NCBI GenBank assembly: GCA_902491625.1
Contig: CABUIO010000011.1
Location: forward strand, 1 to 64,000
DNA: 64,000 bases
Reading direction: 5' to 3'
Origin: an uncultured Porphyromonadaceae bacterium
GTDB lineage: Bacteria; Bacteroidota; Bacteroidia; Bacteroidales; Muribaculaceae
Below the pieces are notes generated by a model, which saw only the letters and a list, made by a program, of their open reading frames with translations, was not told where the DNA came from and ran no database searches. The position numbers were made by a program, and so were the translations under genes. Shown in pieces: positions 17,493-26,541 of this stretch (position 1 is the first letter of the stretch; the number at the start of each line of letters is the position of its first letter).

Positions 17493-18269
17493 ATGACCCT
17501 CAACCTGAAACGTCCGCTCGTGTTTTTCGATCTGGAGACCACGGGCGTCAATGTGAGCCATGACAGAATCGTCGAGCTCTCTTATATAAAGGTTTTCCCC
17601 GACGGCACCGAGCAGACCGGCGTGTATCGCGTCAATCCCGGAATGCCGATTCCGCCACAGGCCACGGCCGTCCACCACATCACCGATGCCGACGTGGCCG
17701 ATGAGCCGCATTTCGCCGCTCTTGCCGCCGAGATCCTTGCCGTATTCGACGACGCCGACATCGCCGGATTCAATTCCAACAAATTCGATGTGCCTCTCCT
17801 TGTCGAGGAGTTCTCGCGCACAGGATGCCACTTCGATCTCACGAAGCATAAGTTTGTGGACGTGCAGACGATCTACCACAAGCTGGAGCCGCGCACCCTC
17901 TCCGCCGCCTACCGCTACTATTGCGGAGCGAATCTGGAGGACGCGCATTCCGCCGCCGCCGACACCCGCGCCACCTACGAGGTACTTCTCGCCCAGCTTG
18001 AGAAGTATCCCGAGACAGCCGAGTTCGGCAACGATGTCGACAAGCTCGCCATCTTCTCGCAGCAGAACCGCAACATCGACCTCTCGGGGCGTTTCTCGCG
18101 CAATGACAACGGCGTTGCCGTCTTCAATTTCGGCAAGTTCAAAGGACAGCCTGTGGTCGAGGTGCTTCGCCACGAGCCCCAGTACTACAACTGGATGATG
18201 CAGGGCGATTTCCCGAAGAACACCAAGGACGTCCTCACCTCACTCTACATGGAATCCCGCAAGCAATGA
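17493..18269 (+). CDS. DnaQ-like 3'-5' exonuclease
   Basis: 258 residues. The DEDDh exonuclease motifs are visible: FFDLETTG (DxE), NSNKFDVPLL and HSAAADTRAT (HxxxxD). The C-terminal ~50 residues (FGKFKGQPVVEVLRHEP...YNWMMQGDFPKNTK) match a small domain often fused to such exonucleases in Bacteroidota. It is probably the proofreading epsilon subunit or a related repair exonuclease; its place next to dnaN favours a replication role. Its stop overlaps the coaBC start by four bases (ATGA). Confidence 0.88.
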   Translation: MTLNLKRPLVFFDLETTGVNVSHDRIVELSYIKVFPDGTEQTGVYRVNPGMPIPPQATAVHHITDADVADEPHFAALAAEILAVFDDADIAGFNSNKFDVPLLVEEFSRTGCHFDLTKHKFVDVQTIYHKLEPRTLSAAYRYYCGANLEDAHSAAADTRATYEVLLAQLEKYPETAEFGNDVDKLAIFSQQNRNIDLSGRFSRNDNGVAVFNFGKFKGQPVVEVLRHEPQYYNWMMQGDFPKNTKDVLTSLYMESRKQ

Positions 18270-19468
18270 GCGTTCTGCAAGGAAAACACATAGTGCTCGG
18301 CATCACCGGCGGCATCGCGGCCTACAAGTCCGCCATGCTGCTGCGTCTGCTGCGCAAGGCCGGAGCGGAGGTGCAGGTCGTGATGACTCCGGCGGCAAAG
18401 GAGTTCATCACTCCCGTGACGCTCTCCTCGCTCAGCGGCAAGCCTGTGGTCAGCGAGTTCTTCACCGCCAACACCGGCGAATGGCACAGCCACGTGGATC
18501 TCGGCCTCTGGGCCGACCTCATGGTGATAGCGCCCGCCACGGCGTGCACCATCGCCAAGATGGCTCACGGCGTGGCCGACAACATGCTCGTGACGACTTA
18601 TCTATCGGCACGCGAGAGGGTGGTGGTGGCTCCCGCGATGGATCTCGACATGTGGCAGCATCCGACCACACGTCGCAACATCGACATCCTTCGCGGCGAC
18701 GGAGTGGCCATCGTTGAGCCTTCCGACGGCTATCTCGCCTCCGGACTCAGCGGCAAAGGACGCATGGAGGATCCGGAGAAGATCGTCGAGGCAATGGAGC
18801 GCATCCTCGCAGTCGAGGAATCCCTGAAAGGCAAAAAAATATTAATTACCGCCGGCCCGACGCATGAAAACATCGACCCTGTGCGTTTTATCGGCAACTA
18901 CTCCTCCGGCAAGATGGGCTTTTCGCTCGCCTTAGAGGCCGAAAGGCGAGGCGCGGAGGTGACGCTCGTGACCGGACCCGTGGCGCTGACACTTCCCGCC
19001 GGAAGCTCGGTGAAGCGCATCGACGTGGTCTCGGCCAAGGAGATGTGTGCCGAATGCGAGAAACTTTTCCCCTCGATGGACGCCGCCATCATGAGCGCCG
19101 CAGTGGCCGACTATGCTCCCGAGAGCGTGGCCGGCAGCAAGATAAAGCGTTCAGGATGCGAGTCCATGACCCTGCGTCTTGTGCGCAATCCCGACATCGC
19201 CGCCACGCTCGGAAAGGCTAAGGCTCCCGGCCAGATAATCGCCGGTTTCGCTCTGGAGACCGACAACGAGCAGGACAACGCGCTCGCGAAACTCCGCTCC
19301 AAGAATCTCGACTGGATAGTGCTCAACTCCCTGCGCGACCCCATGGCCGGATTCTCCAAGCCGACAAATAAAGTGACAATCTACGGTGCCGACGGTTCCG
19401 TCCGTCCCTTCCCAGCCAAGAGCAAGGAGGAGGTGGCTGCCGACATCCTCGATACGATATTCCTGTAA
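18266..19468 (+). CDS. coaBC: Bifunctional CoaBC (phosphopantothenoylcysteine decarboxylase / phosphopantothenate-cysteine ligase)
   Basis: 400 residues. The N-terminal CoaC half is an FMN-binding flavoprotein with ITGGIAAYKS, the catalytic His region HSHVDLGLWAD and the PAMDLDMW motif. The CoaB half begins near KKILITAGPTHENIDPVR. Together they carry out steps 2 and 3 of coenzyme A synthesis in the cytoplasm. In the flap motif, where many CoaC proteins have a Cys (ACG type), this one reads YLASGLSGKGRM, with no Cys. The CoA gene coaE lies 6 kb downstream. The gene is translationally coupled to the exonuclease gene. Confidence 0.95.
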   Translation: MSVLQGKHIVLGITGGIAAYKSAMLLRLLRKAGAEVQVVMTPAAKEFITPVTLSSLSGKPVVSEFFTANTGEWHSHVDLGLWADLMVIAPATACTIAKMAHGVADNMLVTTYLSARERVVVAPAMDLDMWQHPTTRRNIDILRGDGVAIVEPSDGYLASGLSGKGRMEDPEKIVEAMERILAVEESLKGKKILITAGPTHENIDPVRFIGNYSSGKMGFSLALEAERRGAEVTLVTGPVALTLPAGSSVKRIDVVSAKEMCAECEKLFPSMDAAIMSAAVADYAPESVAGSKIKRSGCESMTLRLVRNPDIAATLGKAKAPGQIIAGFALETDNEQDNALAKLRSKNLDWIVLNSLRDPMAGFSKPTNKVTIYGADGSVRPFPAKSKEEVAADILDTIFL

Positions 19469-19477
19469 GAAAAATAT

Positions 19478-20422
19478 ATGTTTCTCTCCCGACTCTATCA
19501 TACGTTCAGCCTCCCTCTGAGGCTTCTCGCCGTGGCGGCGGCGCTTCTCTGCTGTGCCGCCCTTTCGGCACAGGAGCTCAACTGCAACGTCGAGATCAAC
19601 ACCTCCAAGATCGAGAGTGCCGACAAATCGATGTTCGACGAGCTGCAGGGCGCCATATCCGAATATTTCAATACACGCAAATGGACCAACGCGCAGTTCT
19701 CGCCTAATGAGAAGATAGAATGCAATTTCTTCCTCACAGTGAGCAAATATGAGAACGACCGCATCACCGGCGATCTTCAGGTGCAGCTGATCCGTCCGGT
19801 CTTCAACAGCACCTACACGACCACTCTCTTCAATTTCCGCGACACCAAGATCGAGTTCGAGCACCGCCTCGGCGAGCAGCTTGTCTACAACGAGTCCACC
19901 ATGGAGGACAATCTCACCGCCATACTCAACTACTATGCCTTCCTCTTCCTCGCGCTTGACTTCGACAGTTTCTCGCAGAACGGCGGCCAGCCATATTGGG
20001 ACAGAGTGGCAACCATCGTGCAGATGGCGCAGAGCAGCGGAGAGCTTGGCTGGCGTGCCTTCGAGGACAACAAGAACCGCAGCGCCGTGCTCTCGGCCTA
20101 TACCGACCCCGCAACCTCCGGAATGCGCGAAATCCTCTACAAATACCACCGTCAGGGTCTCGACCAGATGTTTACCGCTCCTGACAAGGGGAGGGCTGCC
20201 ATCACCGAGACAATCCACACTCTCGGCGAAATCCACAAGGCGCAGCCCATGTCTGTGGCTCTGTCGATTTTCCGCGATTCCAAACTTGACGAGCTTGTAA
20301 ACGTTTATTCTAAGGCACCAGACGAGGAACGTATGGATGTCTACAACATACTCTCCGCCATCTATCCAACCGACACGGAACGCCTCGACAAGATCAAGAA
20401 TCCCGAGGATCCCAACAAGTAG
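19478..20422 (+). CDS. DUF4835 family protein, PorD-like type IX secretion component
   Basis: 314 residues with an N-terminal signal (LLAVAAALLCCAALSAQE). The mature start, LNCNVEINTSKIESADKSMFDELQ, is characteristic of DUF4835 proteins, which are annotated in some Bacteroidota as PorD, linked to type IX secretion. The position between coaBC and recN is also the conserved one for this family. It is likely periplasmic or outer-membrane associated. If it does serve type IX secretion, it fits the exported proteins with C-terminal sorting tails at both ends of this window. The exact biochemical role is not established by sequence. Confidence 0.85.
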   Translation: MFLSRLYHTFSLPLRLLAVAAALLCCAALSAQELNCNVEINTSKIESADKSMFDELQGAISEYFNTRKWTNAQFSPNEKIECNFFLTVSKYENDRITGDLQVQLIRPVFNSTYTTTLFNFRDTKIEFEHRLGEQLVYNESTMEDNLTAILNYYAFLFLALDFDSFSQNGGQPYWDRVATIVQMAQSSGELGWRAFEDNKNRSAVLSAYTDPATSGMREILYKYHRQGLDQMFTAPDKGRAAITETIHTLGEIHKAQPMSVALSIFRDSKLDELVNVYSKAPDEERMDVYNILSAIYPTDTERLDKIKNPEDPNK

Positions 20423-20455
20423 GAGAGGGGCGGGTAAACCATAAAGCTTAAACAG

Positions 20456-22201
20456 ATGCTTTCGAGCCTGCACATAGAGAACTTCGCGCTGATCGACACT
20501 CTCGACATAGAGCTGCCGCGCGGACTCGCCATCATCACCGGCGAGACCGGAGCCGGAAAGTCGATCATTCTCGGCGCCCTTGGGCTGCTCATGGGCTCGA
20601 AACACGACTCGCGTCAGCTCCGCGACGCATCGCGACGCATCGTGGTGGAGGCCGTCTTCCGCGACGTCGACACGGCGATGATTCGCGACATCCTTGCCGA
20701 AGGCGAGGCTGACAGCGATGAGGTCGGAGAGATCATGGACGCTGTCGAGGCCGACGGCGCCATAGTGCTTCGTCGCGAGGTGTCCCCCACAGGACGCAGC
20801 CGTGCTTTCATCAACGACACCACTGCCACCCTCCGGCGTGTCGGCGCCATTGCCTCGCGTCTGGTCGACATACATTCCCAGCGCAGCAATTCCCTGATCG
20901 AACGCCACGAGTTTCGCCTCGGTGTCCTTGACGCCCTTGCCGGCAACGAGGCTATACGCGCGCGCTATCGCGGATGTTTCGACCGCTATGCCTCGCTGCG
21001 CCGCACTCTCCGTCAGCGCCGCGAAGCTCTTGAACGCGACCGTCAGCAGCAGGAACTCATAGCGTTTCGTCTCGAACGCCTGCGCGAACTCAAGCCGCGC
21101 GGCGGCGAACAGCAGGAGCTTGAACGTCGCATCGAGATACTTTCCGCCGCCGAGCAGATCCGCGAGTCGATAGGACTCGTGTGCCGTCTCCTTGACGGCG
21201 ACGATTCGGCGGCTCTCCCTTCGATCCATCAGGCCGCAGCTGAGTTGTCGCATGTCAGCGCTGCTGCCCTCGAACCTGACGGCGACAATTCTGACGAGTC
21301 GCTTGTCGACCGTCTCCGCTCTGCCGAGATCGAGCTGCGCGACATCGTGGAGACGCTACACGACCGTCTCGGCGACGTGGAGGCAAATCCCGCGCTCCTT
21401 CAGAAGTCGGAGGCACGCCTTGAAGCCATCTACACCGAGGAGAAACGTTTTGGCGTGGAGAGCGACACCGAACTTGAGGCTATTAAGAAAGAACTTGAGA
21501 CAACATTCGCTGCCTTAGCCGACGGCGACGATACCATCCGTGAGCTTGAACAGCAGGTGAAACATGCAGCGCAGGAGCTTAAGGAGGCCGCAGCCGCCAT
21601 CACCGCTTCGCGCCGCGAGGCCGCCGTGAAGTTCTCCGAAGAACTGCTCCGGCTCGCTCGTCCGCTCGGAATGCCGAACCTGAAATTCGAGGCTTCCGTC
21701 GAGCCGGCGCCACGCATGGCCGCCGACGGCGCCGACACGGCGCGGTTTCTCTGCGCCTTCAACAGAAATCAGCCGCTGCGTCCGCTGGAGGAGATTGCTT
21801 CCGGAGGCGAGATGTCGCGCGTGATGCTCTGTGTCAAGGCCATCGTGGCCGGACGCATGAAGATGCCTACCGTCATTTTCGACGAGATCGATACCGGAGT
21901 CAGCGGCGACATTGCCGACCGCATGGGCCGCATGATGCGTTCCATGGCCGTCGGGCAACAGGTGATAGCTATCACGCATCTGCCTCAGGTGGCCGTCATG
22001 GGCGACGTCCATTTCAAAGTCTACAAGGAGGACGATGCCGACGCCACGTTCACCCATGTGGCCCGTCTCGGCGACGCCGAACGCGAGCACGAGATCGCGA
22101 GAATGCTCTCAGGCTCGGTCATCGACAATGCCGCGCTGCTCAACGCCCGCTCCCTGCTGGGACGCGACAGCAGGCATCCCGTGACCGGCTCTCTGTTTTG
22201 A
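20456..22201 (+). CDS. recN: DNA repair protein RecN
   Basis: 581 residues, an SMC-like ATPase for double-strand break repair. Walker A is GETGAGKSIILG near residue 27. A long coiled-coil region (about 155-350) follows, then the signature IASGGEMSRVMLCVK and Walker B VIFDEIDTGVSGDIADRMG. The end is KHPVTG-like (RHPVTGSLF). It lies 33 bp after the PorD-like gene and 26 bp before the methyltransferase gene, in one transcription unit. Confidence 0.96.
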   Translation: MLSSLHIENFALIDTLDIELPRGLAIITGETGAGKSIILGALGLLMGSKHDSRQLRDASRRIVVEAVFRDVDTAMIRDILAEGEADSDEVGEIMDAVEADGAIVLRREVSPTGRSRAFINDTTATLRRVGAIASRLVDIHSQRSNSLIERHEFRLGVLDALAGNEAIRARYRGCFDRYASLRRTLRQRREALERDRQQQELIAFRLERLRELKPRGGEQQELERRIEILSAAEQIRESIGLVCRLLDGDDSAALPSIHQAAAELSHVSAAALEPDGDNSDESLVDRLRSAEIELRDIVETLHDRLGDVEANPALLQKSEARLEAIYTEEKRFGVESDTELEAIKKELETTFAALADGDDTIRELEQQVKHAAQELKEAAAAITASRREAAVKFSEELLRLARPLGMPNLKFEASVEPAPRMAADGADTARFLCAFNRNQPLRPLEEIASGGEMSRVMLCVKAIVAGRMKMPTVIFDEIDTGVSGDIADRMGRMMRSMAVGQQVIAITHLPQVAVMGDVHFKVYKEDDADATFTHVARLGDAEREHEIARMLSGSVIDNAALLNARSLLGRDSRHPVTGSLF

Positions 22202-22227
22202 AACCACTACATTAATTATATAACCCG

Positions 22228-22980
22228 GTGAAGAATTCAGAATATATTTTCGGCCTGAGGGCCATCATGGAGGCTCTTGAAGCCGGACAGGAGGTCAACA
22301 AGGTGCTTCTGAAGAAAGACTTTCGCGGCGAGCTCTCGGGCGAGCTGCTGGAGATGCTGCGCAGACGCGGCATTCCGGTGCAGCGTGTGCCGGTGGAGAA
22401 GCTCAACGGCATCACGCACCGCAATCATCAGGGTGCCATAGCGCTTCTCTCGCCTGTGGCCTACCACGACCTCGAACAGATCGTCCCCACGCTCTACGAG
22501 GAGGGGATGCTGCCGTTCATCATACTGCTCGACGGCGTCACCGACACCCGCAATTTCGGAGCCATAGCCCGTACCGCCGAGTGTGCCGGAGCCGATGCCA
22601 TCGTCATCCCGCGCCGCAACAGCGTGGCCATCACGGCCGATGCCGAGAAAGCTTCCGCCGGTGCGCTGATGCATCTCCCGGTGTGCCGCGTCGACTCCAT
22701 CGCCGACGCCGTGCGTTATCTGACCGATGCCGGAGTCATGGTCGTGGCAGCCTCCGAAAAGGCTGACTGCGACTACACCAAGCCTGACTATTCCGGTCCG
22801 GTGGCCATCGTGATGGGCGCCGAGGACGTGGGTATCTCGCCGCAGGTGCTCGGCCTATGCTCCCGTCAGGTCTCGATACCGATTCTCGGCACTATCGGCT
22901 CGCTCAACGTCTCGGTGGCAGCCGGAGTCATGGCCTATGAGGTCGTGCGTCAGCGTGGAGCCGCCGGAATCTCGCGATAG
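22228..22980 (+). CDS. SpoU/TrmH-family 23S rRNA 2'-O-methyltransferase (RlmB-like)
   Basis: 250 residues starting at a GTG (22228) with KNSEYIFGLRAIMEAL. An N-terminal substrate-binding domain (about 1-75) precedes the SPOUT knot domain. Its three motifs are visible: LDGVTDTRNFGAIARTAECAG, VAIVMGAEDVGIS and IPILGTIGSLNVSVAAGV. The likely reaction is SAM-dependent ribose methylation of a guanosine in 23S rRNA. It is the last gene of the dnaN run; a new promoter for nusB begins 30 bp after its stop. Confidence 0.9.
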   Translation: MKNSEYIFGLRAIMEALEAGQEVNKVLLKKDFRGELSGELLEMLRRRGIPVQRVPVEKLNGITHRNHQGAIALLSPVAYHDLEQIVPTLYEEGMLPFIILLDGVTDTRNFGAIARTAECAGADAIVIPRRNSVAITADAEKASAGALMHLPVCRVDSIADAVRYLTDAGVMVVAASEKADCDYTKPDYSGPVAIVMGAEDVGISPQVLGLCSRQVSIPILGTIGSLNVSVAAGVMAYEVVRQRGAAGISR

Positions 22981-23008
22981 ACGCGGGAAGGCGCCTCCGG
23001 AAGCGCTG

Positions 23009-23040
23009 TTTGTGGGTGTAAGAAAAAAACTGTAATTTTG
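23009..23040 (+). promoter_or_regulatory. Promoter of the nusB-yajC-coaE operon
   Basis: TTTG (23009-23012), 20 bp, then TAATTTTG (23033-23040), 41 bp upstream of the nusB start. Confidence 0.75.
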
Positions 23041-23081
23041 CAATCCCGCGCCTTGTGGCGTGACTACTTGCATATAGAGAT

Positions 23082-24491
23082 ATGATCAACAGAGTCCTCA
23101 TAAGAATCAAGGTGGTGCAGATGCTCTATTCCTATCTGCTCACAGAGAAATTGTTTACAATCGAGAGCCAGCCGGAACCTCCGACGAAGGAGAAACGCTT
23201 CGCCTACAGTCTGTATCTGGGCATGCTCGCTCTGATGGTTGAGATAGCCGACAACCTTACGTTGCGCGGTGGCGCACGCCCTCTGGCCGACAACCGCTTC
23301 ATCTGCGCCCTGCGTGCCGACGACAAGGTGCGTTCCGTGATCCTGCGCCGTAAGGCCGGTGCCGGTGGCGTCCCGATGCTCGAACAGGCGACTGTCGACC
23401 GCCTTACGGCCGCCGTCAAGGATTCGGTCATCCTCAAGGACTACCGCAAGCTCGATGCCGGAGGCATGAACGCCGACCTCAAGGTCTGGCAGGATCTTTA
23501 CCGCGCCATCCTTCTTCCGGACAGTTCGCTGGCCGCCATGTATGCCGGAATGGAGAATTTCTCGCCGCGCGGCGTGGAGCGCATGCAGGAGATGATGCTC
23601 ACCACGTTTGTCAATTTCTCCTCGTCGCAGGCTCTCACCGACGACGCCCTCAAGGCTCTCCGCACGAGTCTGGACAAGGCACGCGAGCTCTATTTCCGCC
23701 TCCTTCTTCTCCCTGTGGAGATCACATCGCTACAGGATCGCAATCTTGATGCCGCCCGCCACAAGTATATCGTCACCGACGAAGACCTCAATCCCAATCT
23801 CCGCTTCGTGGAGAATCAGTTTGTGGCACGTCTCGCCGATGATGAAAAACTGAAGGATTTCGTCTCCTCGCAGAAACTTTCATGGTACACCGACAATCTG
23901 CCTCTGCTGGAGGAGTTGCTCCGCGACATCACGGAGAGCGATCTCTACAAGCAATACATGGATGCACCTTCGACCGATTTCGACAACGACTGCGAGTTCT
24001 GGCGCAACATCATGCGCACTGTGGTCCTCCCCTCCGACGCCCTTGCCGAAGCGCTTGAGGATCAGTCCGTGTTCTGGAACGACGACCTCGACATTATCGG
24101 CACGTTCGTCGTCAAGACCATCCGCCGCTTCAAGGACAAAGTCTCCGATCCGATTCTTCCGCAATACAAGGACGAGGAGGACGCACGCTTCGGCGCCGAA
24201 CTTTTCCGCGACGTTGTCAAGCACAAGGACGAATACAGGGCGCTCATCAACGAGGTCGTGAACATCCAGTCCTGGGATACGGAGCGTCTGGCCTTCATGG
24301 ATGTCGTCATCGCCCTTACGGCCATTGCCGAGATTGTCGGTTTCCCGAAGATTCCGGTCAATGTCACGGTCAACGAGTATATCGAGACGGCCAAGAGCTA
24401 CAGCACCGGCAAGAGCGGCGCCTTCATCAACGGAATCCTCGGCGCGGTGATCCGTCTTCTCCGCGAGCGCGGAGTCATCAACAAAGGATGA
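23082..24491 (+). CDS. nusB: Transcription antitermination factor NusB, unusually long with internal duplication
   Basis: 469 residues, compared with about 140 in E. coli and, from memory, about 310 in Bacteroides. The N-terminal MINRVLIRIKVVQMLYSY and the C-terminal NusB part (about 385-469; AFMDVVIALTAIAEI, VTVNEYIETAKSYS) are typical. The middle contains two related units, about residues 38-178 and 198-350. Compare ADNRFICALRADDKVRSVI with VENQFVARLADDEKLKDFV, and DLKVWQDLYRAILLPDSSL with DCEFWRNIMRTVVLPSDAL. Bacteroides NusB appears to have only the second unit. The canonical role is binding boxA RNA with NusE (S10) in rRNA antitermination. Confidence 0.92.
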   Translation: MINRVLIRIKVVQMLYSYLLTEKLFTIESQPEPPTKEKRFAYSLYLGMLALMVEIADNLTLRGGARPLADNRFICALRADDKVRSVILRRKAGAGGVPMLEQATVDRLTAAVKDSVILKDYRKLDAGGMNADLKVWQDLYRAILLPDSSLAAMYAGMENFSPRGVERMQEMMLTTFVNFSSSQALTDDALKALRTSLDKARELYFRLLLLPVEITSLQDRNLDAARHKYIVTDEDLNPNLRFVENQFVARLADDEKLKDFVSSQKLSWYTDNLPLLEELLRDITESDLYKQYMDAPSTDFDNDCEFWRNIMRTVVLPSDALAEALEDQSVFWNDDLDIIGTFVVKTIRRFKDKVSDPILPQYKDEEDARFGAELFRDVVKHKDEYRALINEVVNIQSWDTERLAFMDVVIALTAIAEIVGFPKIPVNVTVNEYIETAKSYSTGKSGAFINGILGAVIRLLRERGVINKG

Positions 24492-24539
24492 TCCGTCCGT
24501 TCCATTAACAGATTTTTTTACTTCTAACAAAGATAATTT

Positions 24540-24902
24540 ATGTACAGCACAGCACATTTGCTCCTTGATGCTTCTGCCGCTACGGGTAGCAACTATTCCG
24601 GTATCCTGATGATCGTGGCCATGGTGGTCATCTTCTATTTCTTCATGATCCGCCCCCAGAACAAGAAGCAGAAACAGATAAAGGAGGCTCGCGCCAAACT
24701 TGACAAAGGCTCGAAGGTCGTGACCGCCGGCGGCGTCTACGGACGTATCACCAAGGTCGGCGAGACCACTTTCATGCTTGAGATCGCGCCCGGCGTGGAG
24801 ATCAAGATAGAGAAGAATTCCGTCTATCCTCTCGTGGAGGATGCTGCCAAGTCGAAGAAAGACGACAAGGACGGCAAGGAGAAGGCTGACGACAAGAAGT
24901 GA
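24540..24902 (+). CDS. yajC: Preprotein translocase subunit YajC
   Basis: 120 residues. One transmembrane helix (SGILMIVAMVVIFYFFMIRP) is followed by the family motif QNKKQKQIKEARAKLDKGSKV and VVTAGGVYGRITKVG. The C-terminus is a Lys/Asp-rich tail. It is an accessory subunit of the SecDF-YajC complex in the inner membrane. It lies between nusB and the YbbR-like gene. Confidence 0.95.
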   Translation: MYSTAHLLLDASAATGSNYSGILMIVAMVVIFYFFMIRPQNKKQKQIKEARAKLDKGSKVVTAGGVYGRITKVGETTFMLEIAPGVEIKIEKNSVYPLVEDAAKSKKDDKDGKEKADDKK

Positions 24903-24913
24903 CATGACCTGTC

Positions 24914-25894
24914 ATGGCGGCCGGGAAATGGAAGATTCGTATCAGGGATTCGTGGAGGAGATTCTCTTCCTCCGGTTCGTTGCGCAATCTTCTGCTCTTC
25001 ATTCCTTTTCTCGCCATAGCCGCTGTCTTCTGGCTTATCGTCGCCCTTGACGACGATCTGCAGGACGAGTACACGGTGAGGATCGAGATCACGAATGTTC
25101 CCGATTCGGTGACTTTCATTCAGGATCCTCCGGGATATATCCGGGTCAATGTGCGCGACCGTGGCACCAAGATCATGAGCCGCGTTTTCATGGGCGCGCC
25201 GGTACTCAAGATAGACTTCCGTAATTTCAGCCGCGATGGAGTGATGCGGGTGGGACAGCCGACGATGCAGTCTTATCTGCGCAACATTTTCGGCTCTACG
25301 GCTCAGATCCTGTCAGCTTCTCCGGACTCTGTCAGAGTCGATTACACTGCTTCCGCGGCCAAGGAAGTGCCGGTGGTCGTGGTTGCCGACATCATGCCGG
25401 AGATCGGCAAGACGATCGGAGGAAAGCTTACCGTGACCCCGGCTCGTGTGAAGGTCTATTCGAGGTCCGCTGTCACCGACACCCTTCAGGCTGTCTACAC
25501 ATATCCGATCGTGCGCCGCGACCTTTCGACACCTCAGCGTCTCCGCATCTCGCTGAAGCCGATTCCGGGATGTCGCATCGAGCCTTCGGACGTGACGGTC
25601 ACTATTCCGATCGAACCGCTTGAAAACCGCAACGTCATTGTTCCGGTCTCGGCGGTCAATGTTCCGGTGACTGAGTCGCTGATGGTCTATCCGCGCACCG
25701 TCAAGGTCTCTTATCTCGTGCCGATGAGCGTCCCGGACATCGTGGATACTGATTTCAGGGTTGTGGTCGACTATTCTGATGTCCGGCGCTATGACGGCAA
25801 GAATATACCTCTGCACCTCCACACTCTCCCTTCGGAAGTGGTGAGCGCGACGATGGAGTGCGACAGTGTGGAATATACCGTGATCTACAGATGA
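24914..25894 (+). CDS. YbbR-like domain protein
   Basis: 326 residues. A basic N-terminus and one membrane segment (NLLLFIPFLAIAAVFWLIVAL) precede an extracytoplasmic part with repeated YbbR-type beta domains (for example TVRIEITNVPDSVTF, VPVVVVADIMPEIGK, VIVPVSAVNVP). In Firmicutes the family includes CdaR, a regulator of cyclic-di-AMP synthase. No such cyclase gene is adjacent here, so the partner is unknown. Its stop overlaps the coaE start by four bases. Confidence 0.85.
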   Translation: MAAGKWKIRIRDSWRRFSSSGSLRNLLLFIPFLAIAAVFWLIVALDDDLQDEYTVRIEITNVPDSVTFIQDPPGYIRVNVRDRGTKIMSRVFMGAPVLKIDFRNFSRDGVMRVGQPTMQSYLRNIFGSTAQILSASPDSVRVDYTASAAKEVPVVVVADIMPEIGKTIGGKLTVTPARVKVYSRSAVTDTLQAVYTYPIVRRDLSTPQRLRISLKPIPGCRIEPSDVTVTIPIEPLENRNVIVPVSAVNVPVTESLMVYPRTVKVSYLVPMSVPDIVDTDFRVVVDYSDVRRYDGKNIPLHLHTLPSEVVSATMECDSVEYTVIYR

Positions 25895-26511
25895 CGAACC
25901 ACGTAAACCGACATAACCCCGAGGCGCGTATCGTCGGAATCACCGGCGGAATCGGTGCCGGAAAAAGCGTTGTGTGTCGTATTCTCACCCTGCGGGGCTA
26001 TCGTGTCTACGACTGCGACAGCCGTGCGAGGGAACTGATGCAGTGTCAGCCTATGGCCGGAGCCATCGCCGATATTGCCGGTAAGGAGGCCTTCAGGTCT
26101 GACGGCACGCTTGACCGACGGTATCTTGCCTCCCGCATCTTCGCCGACGAGACATTGCGGCTGCGTGTAAACGAAGTCGTGCACGAAGGCGTTAGAAATG
26201 ACATAAGGAAAGTGGCCGCGGAATGTGCCGGAGAAACACTCTTTGTGGAGTCCGCGATACTCGCAACGTCCGGTCTCCACGGCATGGCGTCGGCCATATG
26301 GCTTGTGGACGCTCCCACGGAAGTGCGTGTGCAGAGAATCCTCTCCCGCGATCCTGCCGCCTCCGTCGACGATGCGCTGCGCCGCATCGAAGCCCAGAAC
26401 GCTGAGCGCGAGCTGCTGCAGGATTTCGACATATGTGTGATTGACAACTCCGGTACAGTGCCGCTACTCCCGCAGATCGATCGTCTGCTTACGGCTCTAA
26501 AAGACAGTTAA
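25891..26511 (+). CDS. coaE: Dephospho-CoA kinase
   Basis: 206 residues from the ATG at 25891, which overlaps the upstream stop (ATGA) and directly precedes the conserved VGITGGIGAGKSVVC P-loop. An earlier in-frame ATG at 25858 lies within the YbbR gene. The protein also contains YDCDSRARELM and LRVNEVVHEGVRND. It phosphorylates the 3'-OH of dephospho-CoA, the last step of CoA synthesis, whose earlier steps are encoded by coaBC at 18266-19468. Confidence 0.95.
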   Translation: MTNHVNRHNPEARIVGITGGIGAGKSVVCRILTLRGYRVYDCDSRARELMQCQPMAGAIADIAGKEAFRSDGTLDRRYLASRIFADETLRLRVNEVVHEGVRNDIRKVAAECAGETLFVESAILATSGLHGMASAIWLVDAPTEVRVQRILSRDPAASVDDALRRIEAQNAERELLQDFDICVIDNSGTVPLLPQIDRLLTALKDS

Positions 26512-26541
26512 ACTAAAACCGAAATATAAAACAGACAGATT

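Noticed and set aside
19151..21253. 700-codon minus-strand frame opposite coaBC, porD-like and recN
   Set aside because: The plus-strand genes are clearly recognisable; long antisense frames are common at this GC content.
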